A program made the translations under genes and the position numbers. Under the pieces are notes generated by a model, which was given only the letters and a program-made list of their open reading frames with translations, was not told the DNA's origin and did no database searches. A stretch of DNA of 64,000 nucleotides from Albidovulum denitrificans (GTDB lineage Bacteria; Pseudomonadota; Alphaproteobacteria; Rhodobacterales; Rhodobacteraceae), in the NCBI RefSeq assembly GCF_002973535.1, contig NZ_PVEP01000002.1, positions 310,001 to 374,000 of the forward strand. Reading direction: 5' to 3'. The first letter of the stretch is position 1; every line of letters starts with the position of its first letter. Below are positions 45,463 to 53,383 of this stretch, piece by piece.

Positions 45463-46019
45463 AGGCGCTGCTGGATGCCTGCGTCCTTTATCCGACGGTG
45501 CTGCGGGAGATCCTGACAGGCGTCGCGCGGGCGGGGCTTTACACCCCGCTCTGGTCCGACCGCATCCTTGAGGAATGGGCGCGCGCGACGGTGAAACTCG
45601 GCCCCGGCGCGGAGGATATCGCGCGGGGGGAAATCGCGGTCCTGCGGGCGGCCTTCCCGGCCGCTTCGGTCCCGCCCAGACCGGGGTTGGAGGTGCGGCT
45701 GCACCTGCCGGACCCGAACGATATCCACGTCCTTGCCGCCGCCATCGCGGGCGGGGCCGATGTGATCGTTACCTTCAACGCGCAGGATTTCCCCCGTCAG
45801 ACGCTGGCGGAGGAAGGGTTGCGCCGGATGGACCCCGACGAATTCCTGCGCGCGCTTCATGCCACCACCCCCGGCCCGGTCGAAACCGTGGTCGAAGAGG
45901 TCCGCGCCCGCGCCGAAGAGCTGTCGGGCGAGGCGCAACCCCTGCGCCCGCTTCTCAAACGCGCGCGGCTGCCGCGTCTGGGCAAGCTTTTGTCGGGCCG
46001 GGCGGCCCCTCACGGGTAG
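45459..46019 (+). CDS. PIN-domain protein of RSP_2614 type
   Basis: 186 residues. The PIN active site is ALLDACVLYPTVLRE (first Asp), with SDRILEEWARA and LPDPNDIHVLAAAIAGGADVIVTFNAQDFP providing the other conserved acidic residues (in parts). PIN domains are Mg-dependent RNases. The C-terminal 60 residues form an extra helical tail. It starts inside the 3' end of an rRNA methyltransferase gene and no antitoxin-sized gene is adjacent, so a classical VapBC pair is unlikely. A role in RNA processing or rRNA quality control is inferred from the coupling. Confidence 0.85.
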   Translation: MKALLDACVLYPTVLREILTGVARAGLYTPLWSDRILEEWARATVKLGPGAEDIARGEIAVLRAAFPAASVPPRPGLEVRLHLPDPNDIHVLAAAIAGGADVIVTFNAQDFPRQTLAEEGLRRMDPDEFLRALHATTPGPVETVVEEVRARAEELSGEAQPLRPLLKRARLPRLGKLLSGRAAPHG

Positions 46020-46116
46020 TTTACTCTTTCACTCAGAAAATCCTTTATCCGACCAAAAGACTGGGTTATGCCGGTCCCGGCCTCACCCGCCAGAACCGAC
46101 TCGCAGGAGAAACCCC

Positions 46117-46464
46117 ATGTCCCGTGCCGCCACCCCCTTTGCCCGCCTCGGCCTTCTGGCCGCCCTGACCGTCGCGGGCGCGGGCGCCGCCAGTGCCGCC
46201 CCCGTCGTGATCGAGTTCAGGGACGGCGTCATCACCCCGCAGGTGGTCGAGATCGCGGCAGGCGAACCGGCGGAACTGCTGATCCGCAACACCGGCACCT
46301 CGGCCGGGGAGTTCGAGAGCAAGGCGCTGAAAAAGGAAACCGTTGTCGGGCCGGGCAAAGAAATGACCGTGAAGCTGCCCGCCCTGCCTGCGGGCGACTA
46401 CGCCTTTGTCGATGAGTTCCATGAACGGCAGGACAGCGCCAGGGGTACCGTCACGGTCAAATAA
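46117..46464 (+). CDS. Periplasmic cupredoxin-domain protein of an iron-uptake pair
   Basis: 115 residues from ATG 46117 with a clear AGGAGA site. A signal peptide (LGLLAALTVAGAGAASAA) is followed by a cupredoxin-1 fold: VIEFRDGVITPQVVEIAAGEPAELLIRNTGTSAGEFES (in parts), EFES, LPAGDYAFVDEFHERQDSA. This corresponds to the EfeO-type cupredoxin module; the conserved Glu and His residues would bind Fe or Cu. The next gene is FTR1, supporting a periplasmic feeder for iron import. Confidence 0.9.
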   Translation: MSRAATPFARLGLLAALTVAGAGAASAAPVVIEFRDGVITPQVVEIAAGEPAELLIRNTGTSAGEFESKALKKETVVGPGKEMTVKLPALPAGDYAFVDEFHERQDSARGTVTVK

Positions 46465-46475
46465 GGGGGGGGGGG
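46465..46475 (+). repeat. G11 homopolymer in the cupredoxin-FTR1 spacer
   Basis: Eleven consecutive G directly after the cupredoxin stop codon, then CGGGG and the FTR1 start at 46483. The tract forms the Shine-Dalgarno area of the permease gene; a change in length by slippage would alter the spacing between purine tract and start codon. Confidence 0.75.
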
Positions 46476-46482
46476 CGGGGTC

Positions 46483-47334
46483 ATGTCCGGGCAGATCATC
46501 TTCGTCATCTGGCGCGAAAGCATCGAGGCGCTTCTGGTCATCGGCATCCTGTCAAGCTGGCTCCGGCGTGAGGCGGCGACAGGGGCGGTCGGCGCGCGGG
46601 CCGGGCGTTACCTTTGGGGCGGTGTCGGCGCCGGGCTTGGCGTGGCGCTGGTCTTCGCGGCGATGGTGCTGGGCTTTGCCGAGATCATGCCGCCAGTCCT
46701 GCGCGATGACATGATGACGGCGATGGTCTTCCTTGCCGCCGGGCTGATCGTGCAGATGGTCCTCTGGATGCGCCGCCACGCCCGGACGCTGAAGCGCGAT
46801 CTGGAATGGGGGCTGAGCGATGCGGCGCGGTCGGGCCATTGGTGGACCGTCTTCATCCTCGCCGCGATTGCCGTGGCGCGCGAGGGCAGCGAAACCGTGG
46901 TCTTCCTTTATGGCATGCTGGCGGGGGCGGCGGGGACCAGCCTTTTGGGCGTCCTTGGCGCCATCGCAGCCGGCTTCGCCATCGCCTTCGCGACCTATGC
47001 GCTGATGCAGCTTGGCAGCCGCCTTCTGCCTTGGGGCCGCTTCTTCCGCATATCCGAGGTCATGCTGCTGCTTCTGGGCTGTGCGCTGTTCACCACCGGG
47101 CTGGAAAAGCTGGTCGGGGCGGGCATCCTGCCGTTCCACGCGCCGCTTTGGGACATGGGTGGCATCCTTGACGACAGCGGCCCGGTGGGCGGTGTGATCG
47201 CCTCCCTGACCGGCTACCGCGCCGCGCCGGACTGGGTGACGCTGGCGGGCTGGGTCGGTTACTGGGCCTTCGTGACGGCGGCGCTGGCCTTCGTGACGCG
47301 GCGTACCCGGCTTGCGGTGCAGCGGGCGGGCTGA
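46483..47334 (+). CDS. FTR1-family high-affinity iron permease
   Basis: 283 residues, seven hydrophobic helices. The two REXXE motifs needed for iron transport are present: WRESIEALLVIG at the start and AVAREGSETVVFLYG about residue 145. The second half has LPWGRFFRISEVMLLLLGC and ends TRRTRLAVQRAG. Inner-membrane import of ferric or ferrous iron, fed by the cupredoxin protein encoded 18 bp upstream. No EfeB-like peroxidase gene is present. ATG 46483 has the G-run as its ribosome site. The stop codon is followed after 2 bp by the 94-bp repeat. Confidence 0.93.
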   Translation: MSGQIIFVIWRESIEALLVIGILSSWLRREAATGAVGARAGRYLWGGVGAGLGVALVFAAMVLGFAEIMPPVLRDDMMTAMVFLAAGLIVQMVLWMRRHARTLKRDLEWGLSDAARSGHWWTVFILAAIAVAREGSETVVFLYGMLAGAAGTSLLGVLGAIAAGFAIAFATYALMQLGSRLLPWGRFFRISEVMLLLLGCALFTTGLEKLVGAGILPFHAPLWDMGGILDDSGPVGGVIASLTGYRAAPDWVTLAGWVGYWAFVTAALAFVTRRTRLAVQRAG

Positions 47335-47336
47335 TC

Positions 47337-47430
47337 CTATAGCATTTCGGGTTTGCACTGACTCAGAATTCGAACTTATTTCGTTCGAATTCTGATACTT
47401 GCTTTCTCAACGCAAACCCGAAACGCTTTA
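47337..47430 (+). repeat. 94-bp convergent-junction palindromic element, copy 2
   Basis: CTATAGCATTTCGGGTTTGC ... GCAAACCCGAAACGCTTTA, with inner perfect hairpin GAATTCGAAC / GTTCGAATTC. It lies entirely between FTR1 (stop 2 bp away) and the M48 protease gene, whose stop codon TAA is the terminal TTA of the element read leftward. Confidence 0.92.
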
Positions 47431-48129
47431 ACGGATGGGCGTGACGTTCACGCCCCACTTCGCCTCGTTCCGCTCAATCGCCGCGATACGTTCGGCGGCC
47501 TTGGGATGGCTCAAGAGCCAGGCGGGCTGACCAACCCCCGCCGCCCCCGTCAACTTCTCCAGCTTGCGGAACAGCGACTTCTGCGGCCCGGTCCCGATCC
47601 CCGCCTTGATGAGCAGGGCAGAGGCCCATTCATCGGCCTCATATTCATCCCGGCGGCTGAGACGCGCGGCCAGAAGCGAGGTGACAAGCCCGGCAAGGAA
47701 GATGCCGACAAACGGGATCAGCCGCCCGAGGAGTGAGGCCAGCGCCACATAGACCGCGTTCTGGCCGGAAAAGTCGATCATCCGCCGCCGGGCATGACCA
47801 TGGGCGATATGGCCCAGCTCATGCGCCACGACGCTGGCCATTTCCGGCCCCGTCACCGTGCCTTCGCGGTATTTCCGCACGAACCCCTCGGTCAGGAAGA
47901 TCCGCCCGTCCGGCGCCGCCAGCCCGTTCACGGGGGCGATGGCGAAGACCCGGACCGGCACATGGGGCAGGTCCAGCGCGCGGGCCAGCCGGTCGATCTC
48001 GGCCTTCAGGCCGGGATCGTCCAGGGGCCGCGACTGCGCGTCCAGCATCTTCTTCGTCCGCCAGGCGGAGAAGTGATACATCAGGACCGCGTAGAGAATG
48101 GCCAGGAGGATCGGGGTCAGCTTCAGCAT
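47428..48129 (-). CDS. M48-family zinc metalloprotease (HtpX-like)
   Basis: 233 residues from ATG 48129 (LKLTPILLAILYAVLMYHF, membrane anchor); the frame extends to 48192 but the added part is arginine-rich and looks unreal, and the chosen start has a weak ribosome site. The active-site motif HELGHIAHGHARRR (HEXXH) and the downstream Glu in RRDEYEADEWA are intact. One more hydrophobic segment is seen (LIPFVGIFLAGLVTSLLAA). It would act on membrane proteins at the cytoplasmic face. Last gene of the leftward MoxR/VWA run. Confidence 0.88.
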   Translation of the reverse strand: MLKLTPILLAILYAVLMYHFSAWRTKKMLDAQSRPLDDPGLKAEIDRLARALDLPHVPVRVFAIAPVNGLAAPDGRIFLTEGFVRKYREGTVTGPEMASVVAHELGHIAHGHARRRMIDFSGQNAVYVALASLLGRLIPFVGIFLAGLVTSLLAARLSRRDEYEADEWASALLIKAGIGTGPQKSLFRKLEKLTGAAGVGQPAWLLSHPKAAERIAAIERNEAKWGVNVTPIR

Positions 48130-48175
48130 GAGGCGAATATGGGGGCGAGGGCGGCGAAGGGGTAGCCCCGTGCGG

Positions 48176-48784
48176 TCACGAGGACGGGCCACGCTTGCCG
48201 CTGCGGCCTAGATGGATCAGCCAAAGCCCCAGCAGGATCACCGCCGCCAGCCCGCCGACAAGGCCAAGGGCGGAGGACAGAAGCTCACTCGCCGCCTCAA
48301 GGTTGCCTGCAAAGCCATAGCCCGCGCCGGTGTAAAGCGTGACCCAGACGGTTTCCCCCGCAAGGCTGCCCAGCGTGAAGGCCCGCCAGCCAAAGCCCGA
48401 GGCCCCGGCGGCGAGGTTGGCCCAGGGGCCGACCGGGCTGAACAGCCAGCGGGTCAGGAAGATCGCGGCGAACCCGCGCCGCAGCATCATCGCCCGCGCG
48501 CGTTCCAGCAGCGCCGCGCGTTGCGGCCGGGCGGACAGACGCGCGACCAGCGGCGGGCCGCCTTGGCGCCCGGCGGCATAGCCGATCTGATCGCCCAGAA
48601 GCGCGCCCGCCAGCGCCGCCCCCGCGACCTGCCACAGCATCAGATCGCCCGAGGCCGCAAACCCGCCCGCCGCCAGCATCAGGATCGAGGACGGCACCGG
48701 CAGCGCCAGGCAGGACAGGAACGTCACCACGGCCACCAGCCAGGTCCCGTAATGCGGCACCAGTTCCAGCAGCCATTCGGTCAT
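48176..48784 (-). CDS. DedA-family membrane protein
   Basis: 202 residues. DedA/VTT-domain features: SCLALPVPSSILMLAAGGFAASG (in parts), ALLGDQIGYAAGRQGGP and FLTRWLFSPVGPWANLAAGASG, with the conserved GxxxG loop and Arg (TRW). Homologs are lipid (undecaprenyl phosphate or phospholipid) flippases of the inner membrane. It overlaps the preceding small gene by 4 bp, and the M48 protease gene follows after 46 bp. Confidence 0.9.
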   Translation of the reverse strand: MTEWLLELVPHYGTWLVAVVTFLSCLALPVPSSILMLAAGGFAASGDLMLWQVAGAALAGALLGDQIGYAAGRQGGPPLVARLSARPQRAALLERARAMMLRRGFAAIFLTRWLFSPVGPWANLAAGASGFGWRAFTLGSLAGETVWVTLYTGAGYGFAGNLEAASELLSSALGLVGGLAAVILLGLWLIHLGRSGKRGPSS

Positions 48785-49134
48785 TCGACCGGGGCCTTCG
48801 CCCTTAGAACGGCGATCGCGGCCGAAACCTCACCCAACACCTGCGACAGCGGCACGCCGCGCGTCTCGGCGATCTCCTCGAACGAATGCGGGCGGTCGGA
48901 TTTCAGCGGCAGGTTCAGTTCGGCCAGCAACGCCCCGCGCGGGATATGCCAGCTTCGCGCCACATAGCCCGGCGTCATCCAGCCTTCCGGCACCTGATTG
49001 CGATGGGCGGGATCGGTCCAGTAGACGGCAAAAAGGACGAAGCGCACGGCGAAGAACAGCGTCACGGCCAGTGCCGCCAGAAAGGCCAGAACCGCGATCC
49101 GGTGATCGCGCCAAAGCCGCGCCAGCGTGGTCAT
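48781..49134 (-). CDS. Single-pass membrane protein, unknown function
   Basis: 117 residues from ATG 49134 (TTLARLWRDHRIAVLAFLAALAVTLFFAVRFVLFAVYW, one long helix). The rest is soluble: HRNQVPEGWMTPGYVARSWHIPRGALLAELNLP, then SFEEIAETRGVPLSQVLGEVSAAI, which has a helix-turn-helix-like look without being a recognised HTH. Overlaps DedA by 4 bp and the VWA gene by 4 bp, so it belongs to the same unit. Family not recognised. Confidence 0.8.
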   Translation of the reverse strand: MTTLARLWRDHRIAVLAFLAALAVTLFFAVRFVLFAVYWTDPAHRNQVPEGWMTPGYVARSWHIPRGALLAELNLPLKSDRPHSFEEIAETRGVPLSQVLGEVSAAIAVLRAKAPVE

Positions 49135-50312
49135 GTCAGCACCTTCATGGCCTGCGTGATCCCCGACAGCGTCAGCGGGAACATCGCCCCTTCGAAAATC
49201 TGCCGGATCATCCCGACCGACTGGGTGTATTGCCAGTGCCGTTCGGGCAGGGGGTTCAGCCAGACGTTGTTCGGCCATTGCGCGCGGGCGCGGTCCAGCC
49301 AGACCTGGCCCGCCTCGGCGTTCCAGTGTTCGTTGGCACCGCCGGGATGGGCGATCTCATAGGGCGACATCGACGCATCGCCGACAAAGATCGCCTTGTA
49401 GTCGCTGCCATAGGTGCGCAGCACCTCATCCGTCGGGGTCTGCCGGTCCCAGCGACGACGGTTGTCGCGCCAGACGCCTTCGTAAAGGCAGTTGTGGAAG
49501 TACAAGGACTCGAGATGCTTGAACTCGCTCCGCGCGGCGCTGAACAGCTCCTCCACCACCTTCACATGCGGGTCCATGGAGCCGCCGACATCGAGGAAGA
49601 GCAGCACCTTCACGGCATTGTGACGCTCGGGCCGGGTCTTGACGTCAAGATAGCCGTGTTCGGCGGTGGCGCGGATCGTGCCGGGCAGGTCCAGTTCCTC
49701 CACCGCGCCCTCGCGCACCCAGCGGCGCAGGCGTTTCAGCGCCACCTTGATGTTGCGGGTGCCAAGCTCCACCTGATCGTCGAAATTGCGGAATTCGCGC
49801 TTGTCCCAGACCTTGACGGCGCGCTGGTGGCGGGACTTCTCCTGCCCGATCCGCACGCCTTCGGGGTTGTAGCCATGCGCGCCGAAAGGGGAGGTGCCGC
49901 CGGTGCCGATCCATTTCGACCCGCCCTGATGGCGGCCCTTCTGCTCCTCAAGCCGCTTCTTGAGCGTCTCCATCAGCTTGTCGAAGCCGCCAAGCGCCTC
50001 GATCTGGGCCTTCTCCTCTGCGCTCAGATGCTTTTCCAGCATCTTCTCCAGCCATTCGCGCGGCAGATCGACCGCCTCGATCACCTGGTCGGCGCTGATC
50101 CCCTCAAGCCCCTTGAAAGCCTCGGCAAAGGCGCGGTCGAAGCGGTCCAGATGGCGTTCGTCCTTCACCATCGCGGTGCGGGCGAAGTAGTAGAACCCGT
50201 CGATGTCATAGGTCACAAGACCCGCCGCCAGCCCTTCCAGAAACCCCAGATATTCGCGCAAGGTGACCGGAACGCCGGTCCTGCGCAGGGTTTCGAAGAA
50301 GCCAAGGAACAT
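49131..50312 (-). CDS. VWA-domain, CoxE-like protein
   Basis: 393 residues. The C-terminal half has a VWA/CoxE domain with a metal-ion-dependent adhesion site of the DxGxS type: LFLDVGGSMDPHVKV; the first Asp, Gly and Ser are all present. N-terminal region: LRRTGVPVTLREYLGFLEGL and helices to about residue 200. CoxE-like proteins work with MoxR AAA ATPases in assembling or activating protein complexes; the MoxR gene is 2 kb upstream in the same unit. ATG 50312 follows the 54-residue gene by 4 bp. Confidence 0.92.
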   Translation of the reverse strand: MFLGFFETLRRTGVPVTLREYLGFLEGLAAGLVTYDIDGFYYFARTAMVKDERHLDRFDRAFAEAFKGLEGISADQVIEAVDLPREWLEKMLEKHLSAEEKAQIEALGGFDKLMETLKKRLEEQKGRHQGGSKWIGTGGTSPFGAHGYNPEGVRIGQEKSRHQRAVKVWDKREFRNFDDQVELGTRNIKVALKRLRRWVREGAVEELDLPGTIRATAEHGYLDVKTRPERHNAVKVLLFLDVGGSMDPHVKVVEELFSAARSEFKHLESLYFHNCLYEGVWRDNRRRWDRQTPTDEVLRTYGSDYKAIFVGDASMSPYEIAHPGGANEHWNAEAGQVWLDRARAQWPNNVWLNPLPERHWQYTQSVGMIRQIFEGAMFPLTLSGITQAMKVLT

Positions 50313-50316
50313 CGGC

Positions 50317-50481
50317 CTAGCTCATGCGCTGGATGAGGATCGTCAGGAAAAGCCCCAGAATTGCGAGGAAAATCGCGTGGACGGCCGCGTATTGCAGCCT
50401 GTCGAACATATTGCCGCCGCGCTTGGTTGCCCGGACATAGCCGATGACGGCGCCGAGCAGGATGGCGGTGTAGAAGATCAT
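50317..50481 (-). CDS. 54-residue membrane protein in the MoxR/VWA unit
   Basis: A short frame between DUF2927 and the VWA gene: MIFYTAILLGAVIGYVRATK, GGNMFDRLQYAAVHAIF, LAILGLFLTILIQRMS. Two hydrophobic segments separated by a basic loop. Its ATG overlaps the DUF2927 stop (ATGA, 4 bp), and its stop lies 4 bp before the VWA start, so both spacings argue for a real, translationally coupled gene. No known function. Confidence 0.8.
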   Translation of the reverse strand: MIFYTAILLGAVIGYVRATKRGGNMFDRLQYAAVHAIFLAILGLFLTILIQRMS

Positions 50482-51851
50482 CTTGGCCTCGATCGGTTGA
50501 GGGGCGAAAGCGCCGCGATCTCATCAATCTGGCGGCGGACTTCCTTGTCCGGGCCGAAGCCATAGCGCGCCCAGCCCAGACTGTCGAGGCGGGTGCTGCG
50601 CGCGGCATCGTCGCGCCCTTGCAGCGTCAGCGCCTCGGCTTTCATGGCGAGAAGCGTGGCGAGAAGGGCGGCGTTCTCGGCCTCGGCGGCATGGGGCAGC
50701 GCGCCGTCGGCCAGTGCGATGGCCAGATCGGCGTCGCCCTGGGTCAGCGCGAAGGCGGCAAGCTGCATGTCGGCATGGGCCGACTGGATCGCCAGAAGCG
50801 GGTCGGCGTGATAGATGCGGCCCGCAGTCATCAGCGCCTCGGCCGCCGCGACCGGATCGTCGGGCAGCGAGAGGCGGCCAAGGATCAGCCAGGCAAAGCC
50901 CGCGCGGGTGTCGCGCCAGCCCATGTCCCCGGCGATATTCACGGCAGAGCGCGCGGCCGCGCGACGTGCGGCGCGCCCCGATCCGTGGCCAAGCGCGGTT
51001 TCGATGGCGCGGGAAAAGGCCACGGGCGTCGGGCCGGGATGGCGGGCGGTGCGCCCCGCACCGGCCGGGTTCAGCCGGGCGAGGATCGCGGGCAGGCGCG
51101 CGGCGACCTCGCCCTTCGTCATGCCGCTGTGAAGCTCGGGCGCATAGGTCGCGCGCAGCATCAGCATGTCGAACCCGGTCAGGACGGTGTGGATATTGTC
51201 GTCGTTGAAGACCGAATCCGGCAGCCGGTAAAGGTCGTTCAGCGGACCCAGCGCCTGGGCCAGTTCCTCATGCAGGCAATCGCGAACCTCCTGCGGGGCG
51301 GTGTCGTTGGGGATGAAGATCGCGGCGGTGCCGCGTTCGGTCAGCGTCGCCCAGTCAAGCTGATCGCGCCCCGCGCGGCGGTAGTCGGTCCAGGACCGGA
51401 CGCGCGGCGCGACAAAGCAGGCCGCCCCCGGCACGATTCCATGCAGGCGTTTGCCGGGCAGGAACTCGATCGTGATCGTGGCCTCGGCGGCGTCTGTGCG
51501 GGTGATGGCAATCCCCGCCTCGGACCGAAGCCGCGCCAGCAGCGCGTCCAGATCGCGGGTCGCGCTTGCCGGGGCGGGGCCGGTGACGCGGAGCGTGATC
51601 GGGCCTTCGTAGCGCGTCAGCACCGGCAGGTCGCGCCCGGTTTCCAGCCGGAAGGACAGGTCGAGGAAATCCTGCGCCATATCCGCATTCGCCCGCTGCG
51701 GCGGCCGCCCGGCATGGGGCGAAAACTGCCGCATCCGGGGCAGGGTGGAGAGGGTCGAGGAAAGCCGCCCGGCCGATGGTGCCTCGACCGTCGGGACGCA
51801 AGCAGCCAGCGCCGCCAGCGCCAGCGTCAGGGACAGGAACGTCCGCCGCAT
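50478..51851 (-). CDS. DUF2927-domain lipoprotein
   Basis: 457 residues with a lipoprotein signal (LSLTLALAALAAC, modified Cys about residue 18). The N-terminal domain, PITLRVTGPAPASATRDLDALL ... ITIEFLPGKR ... CFVAPRVRSW, and the sequence DCLHEELAQALGPLNDLYRLPDSVFNDDN (in parts) fit DUF2927, which resembles zinc-dependent peptidases but lacks the full HEXXH (HEELAQ). The rest is a helical repeat-like domain (AEALMTAGRIYHADPLLAIQ, in part). Start and stop overlap both neighbours (TGATG with GNAT, ATGA with the 54-residue gene). Probably anchored in the outer membrane or periplasmic face. Confidence 0.9.
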   Translation of the reverse strand: MRRTFLSLTLALAALAACVPTVEAPSAGRLSSTLSTLPRMRQFSPHAGRPPQRANADMAQDFLDLSFRLETGRDLPVLTRYEGPITLRVTGPAPASATRDLDALLARLRSEAGIAITRTDAAEATITIEFLPGKRLHGIVPGAACFVAPRVRSWTDYRRAGRDQLDWATLTERGTAAIFIPNDTAPQEVRDCLHEELAQALGPLNDLYRLPDSVFNDDNIHTVLTGFDMLMLRATYAPELHSGMTKGEVAARLPAILARLNPAGAGRTARHPGPTPVAFSRAIETALGHGSGRAARRAAARSAVNIAGDMGWRDTRAGFAWLILGRLSLPDDPVAAAEALMTAGRIYHADPLLAIQSAHADMQLAAFALTQGDADLAIALADGALPHAAEAENAALLATLLAMKAEALTLQGRDDAARSTRLDSLGWARYGFGPDKEVRRQIDEIAALSPLNRSRPR

Positions 51852-52306
51852 CAGGGCCGCTGATACTTGATGAAGGGCGTCAGCGTGGCGATCCGGTCGT
51901 AAAGCTGGCGCGCCGTCGTGTTGAAGTCCTGCGTCATCCAGTAGACGGTCGCGGCCCCGTGGTCGTCGGCGGCGGCATAGACCGCCTCGATCAGCGCGCG
52001 CCCGATGCCTTTGCCGCGCATTTCGGGGTCTGCGTAAAGGTCCTGAAGGTAGCAGGTATCGGCCTCGGCCCAGCAGGTCCGGTGGAAAAGGTAATGCGTC
52101 AGGCCCACGGGGCGCCCGTCAACAAGGGCGATGAAGCCTTTGAATTCGTTTTCTTTTCCCGACAGAAGCCGGGCGAAGGTCGTGGCATAGACCTGCTCTG
52201 GCCGTTCGGTTTTGTAAAACGCCAGATAGGCACGCCAGAGGCGGCGCCACTCGGCTTCGTCCCCGGCCTCGATCGGGCGGATCACGACGGAGGGATGGTT
52301 GGACAT
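51851..52306 (-). CDS. GNAT-family N-acetyltransferase
   Basis: 151 residues from ATG 52306 with a GAGGTG site; the longer frame to 52333 adds nine residues. Acetyl-CoA-binding motif A reads CYLQDLYADPEMRGKGIGRALI (in parts), with RGKGIG forming the pyrophosphate loop. Preceding strands: VVIRPIEAGDEAEWRRLW. Acceptor unknown. It sits between moxR and DUF2927, overlapping the latter by 1 bp. Confidence 0.9.
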   Translation of the reverse strand: MSNHPSVVIRPIEAGDEAEWRRLWRAYLAFYKTERPEQVYATTFARLLSGKENEFKGFIALVDGRPVGLTHYLFHRTCWAEADTCYLQDLYADPEMRGKGIGRALIEAVYAAADDHGAATVYWMTQDFNTTARQLYDRIATLTPFIKYQRP

Positions 52307-52363
52307 CGCACACCTCATCTGTTGCCCGGCCACTCTAGCGGCAGGTCACGCGCCCCGCCAGCG

Positions 52364-53203
52364 CTACCCGCGCCCGCGCGCCAGGAAGGCAAGCCGCTCG
52401 AACAGCGCCACGTCCTGTTCGTTCTTCAAAAGCGCGCCGTGCAGCTTCGGCAAAAGGCTGGACGGATCGCGCCGCAGATCCTCGGGCGCCAGATCCTCGG
52501 CCAGGATCAGTTTCAGCCAGTCCAGCACCTCGGACGTCGAAGGTTTCTTCTTCAGCCCCGGCGTCTCGCGGATTTCGTAGAACTGGGTCAGCGCGGTGGC
52601 CAGAAGCCCCTCCTTGATGCCGGGGAAATGCACGTCCACGATCTGCTTCAGCACCTCCACCTCGGGGAAGCGGATGTAGTGGAAAAAGCAGCGCCGCAGG
52701 AAGGCGTCGGGCAGTTCCTTTTCGTTGTTCGAGGTGATGATGACGATGGGGCGATGCTTCGCGCGGATCGTTTCCCCCGTCTCGTAGACGAAGAATTCCA
52801 TCCGGTCGAGTTCCTGCAACAGGTCGTTCGGGAACTCGATGTCGGCCTTGTCGATCTCATCAATCAGAAGGACCACCTTGCCGTCCGCCTCGAACGCCTG
52901 CCAAAGCTTGCCCTTGCGGATGTAATTGGCGACGTCATGCACCCGTTCGTCGCCCAGCTGGCTGTCGCGCAAGCGGCTGACGGCATCGTATTCGTAAAGC
53001 CCCTGCTGCGCCTTGGTGGTGGATTTCACATGCCATTCCACGATCGGCAGCCCCAGCGCGCCCGCGACCTGGCGCGCAAGCTCTGTCTTGCCGGTGCCGG
53101 GTTCGCCCTTGACCAGAAGCGGACGTTCCAGCGTGACGGCCGCGTTCACCGCGACGGTCAGGTCGTCGGTCGCGACATAGGTTTCGGTTCCGCTAAATTT
53201 CAT
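52364..53203 (-). CDS. MoxR-family AAA+ ATPase
   Basis: 279 residues. Walker A LLVKGEPGTGKTELARQVA, Walker B VVLLIDEIDKADIEFPNDLL (in parts), sensor 1 IVIITSNNEKELPDAFLRR with the Arg finger (FLRRCFFHY). MoxR ATPases act as chaperones for assembling complexes and cofactor insertion, usually with a VWA partner; that partner is encoded at 49131-50312. First gene of the leftward unit; its start is 180 bp from the divergent dksA start. Confidence 0.94.
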   Translation of the reverse strand: MKFSGTETYVATDDLTVAVNAAVTLERPLLVKGEPGTGKTELARQVAGALGLPIVEWHVKSTTKAQQGLYEYDAVSRLRDSQLGDERVHDVANYIRKGKLWQAFEADGKVVLLIDEIDKADIEFPNDLLQELDRMEFFVYETGETIRAKHRPIVIITSNNEKELPDAFLRRCFFHYIRFPEVEVLKQIVDVHFPGIKEGLLATALTQFYEIRETPGLKKKPSTSEVLDWLKLILAEDLAPEDLRRDPSSLLPKLHGALLKNEQDVALFERLAFLARGRG

Positions 53204-53383
53204 GGCCGTGACAACACCTTGGGCAACGGGATCGCCGGACTAGTACCCGCGCCATCAATTTGCCGCAAGAACGGACTAGGGCTAGTGACAACCCCCCCGG
53301 CTTGGGATATGGGAGCGCCCGTGAGGTGCCGGACTATGTTTAACAATGTTGAACCGAAAGCCGGCCGGCAGAAGGAAGCGGAC

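Noticed and set aside
45459-46019. PIN protein as a VapC toxin
   Set aside because: No antitoxin-sized gene next to it; it is coupled to an rRNA methyltransferase and is longer than typical VapC.
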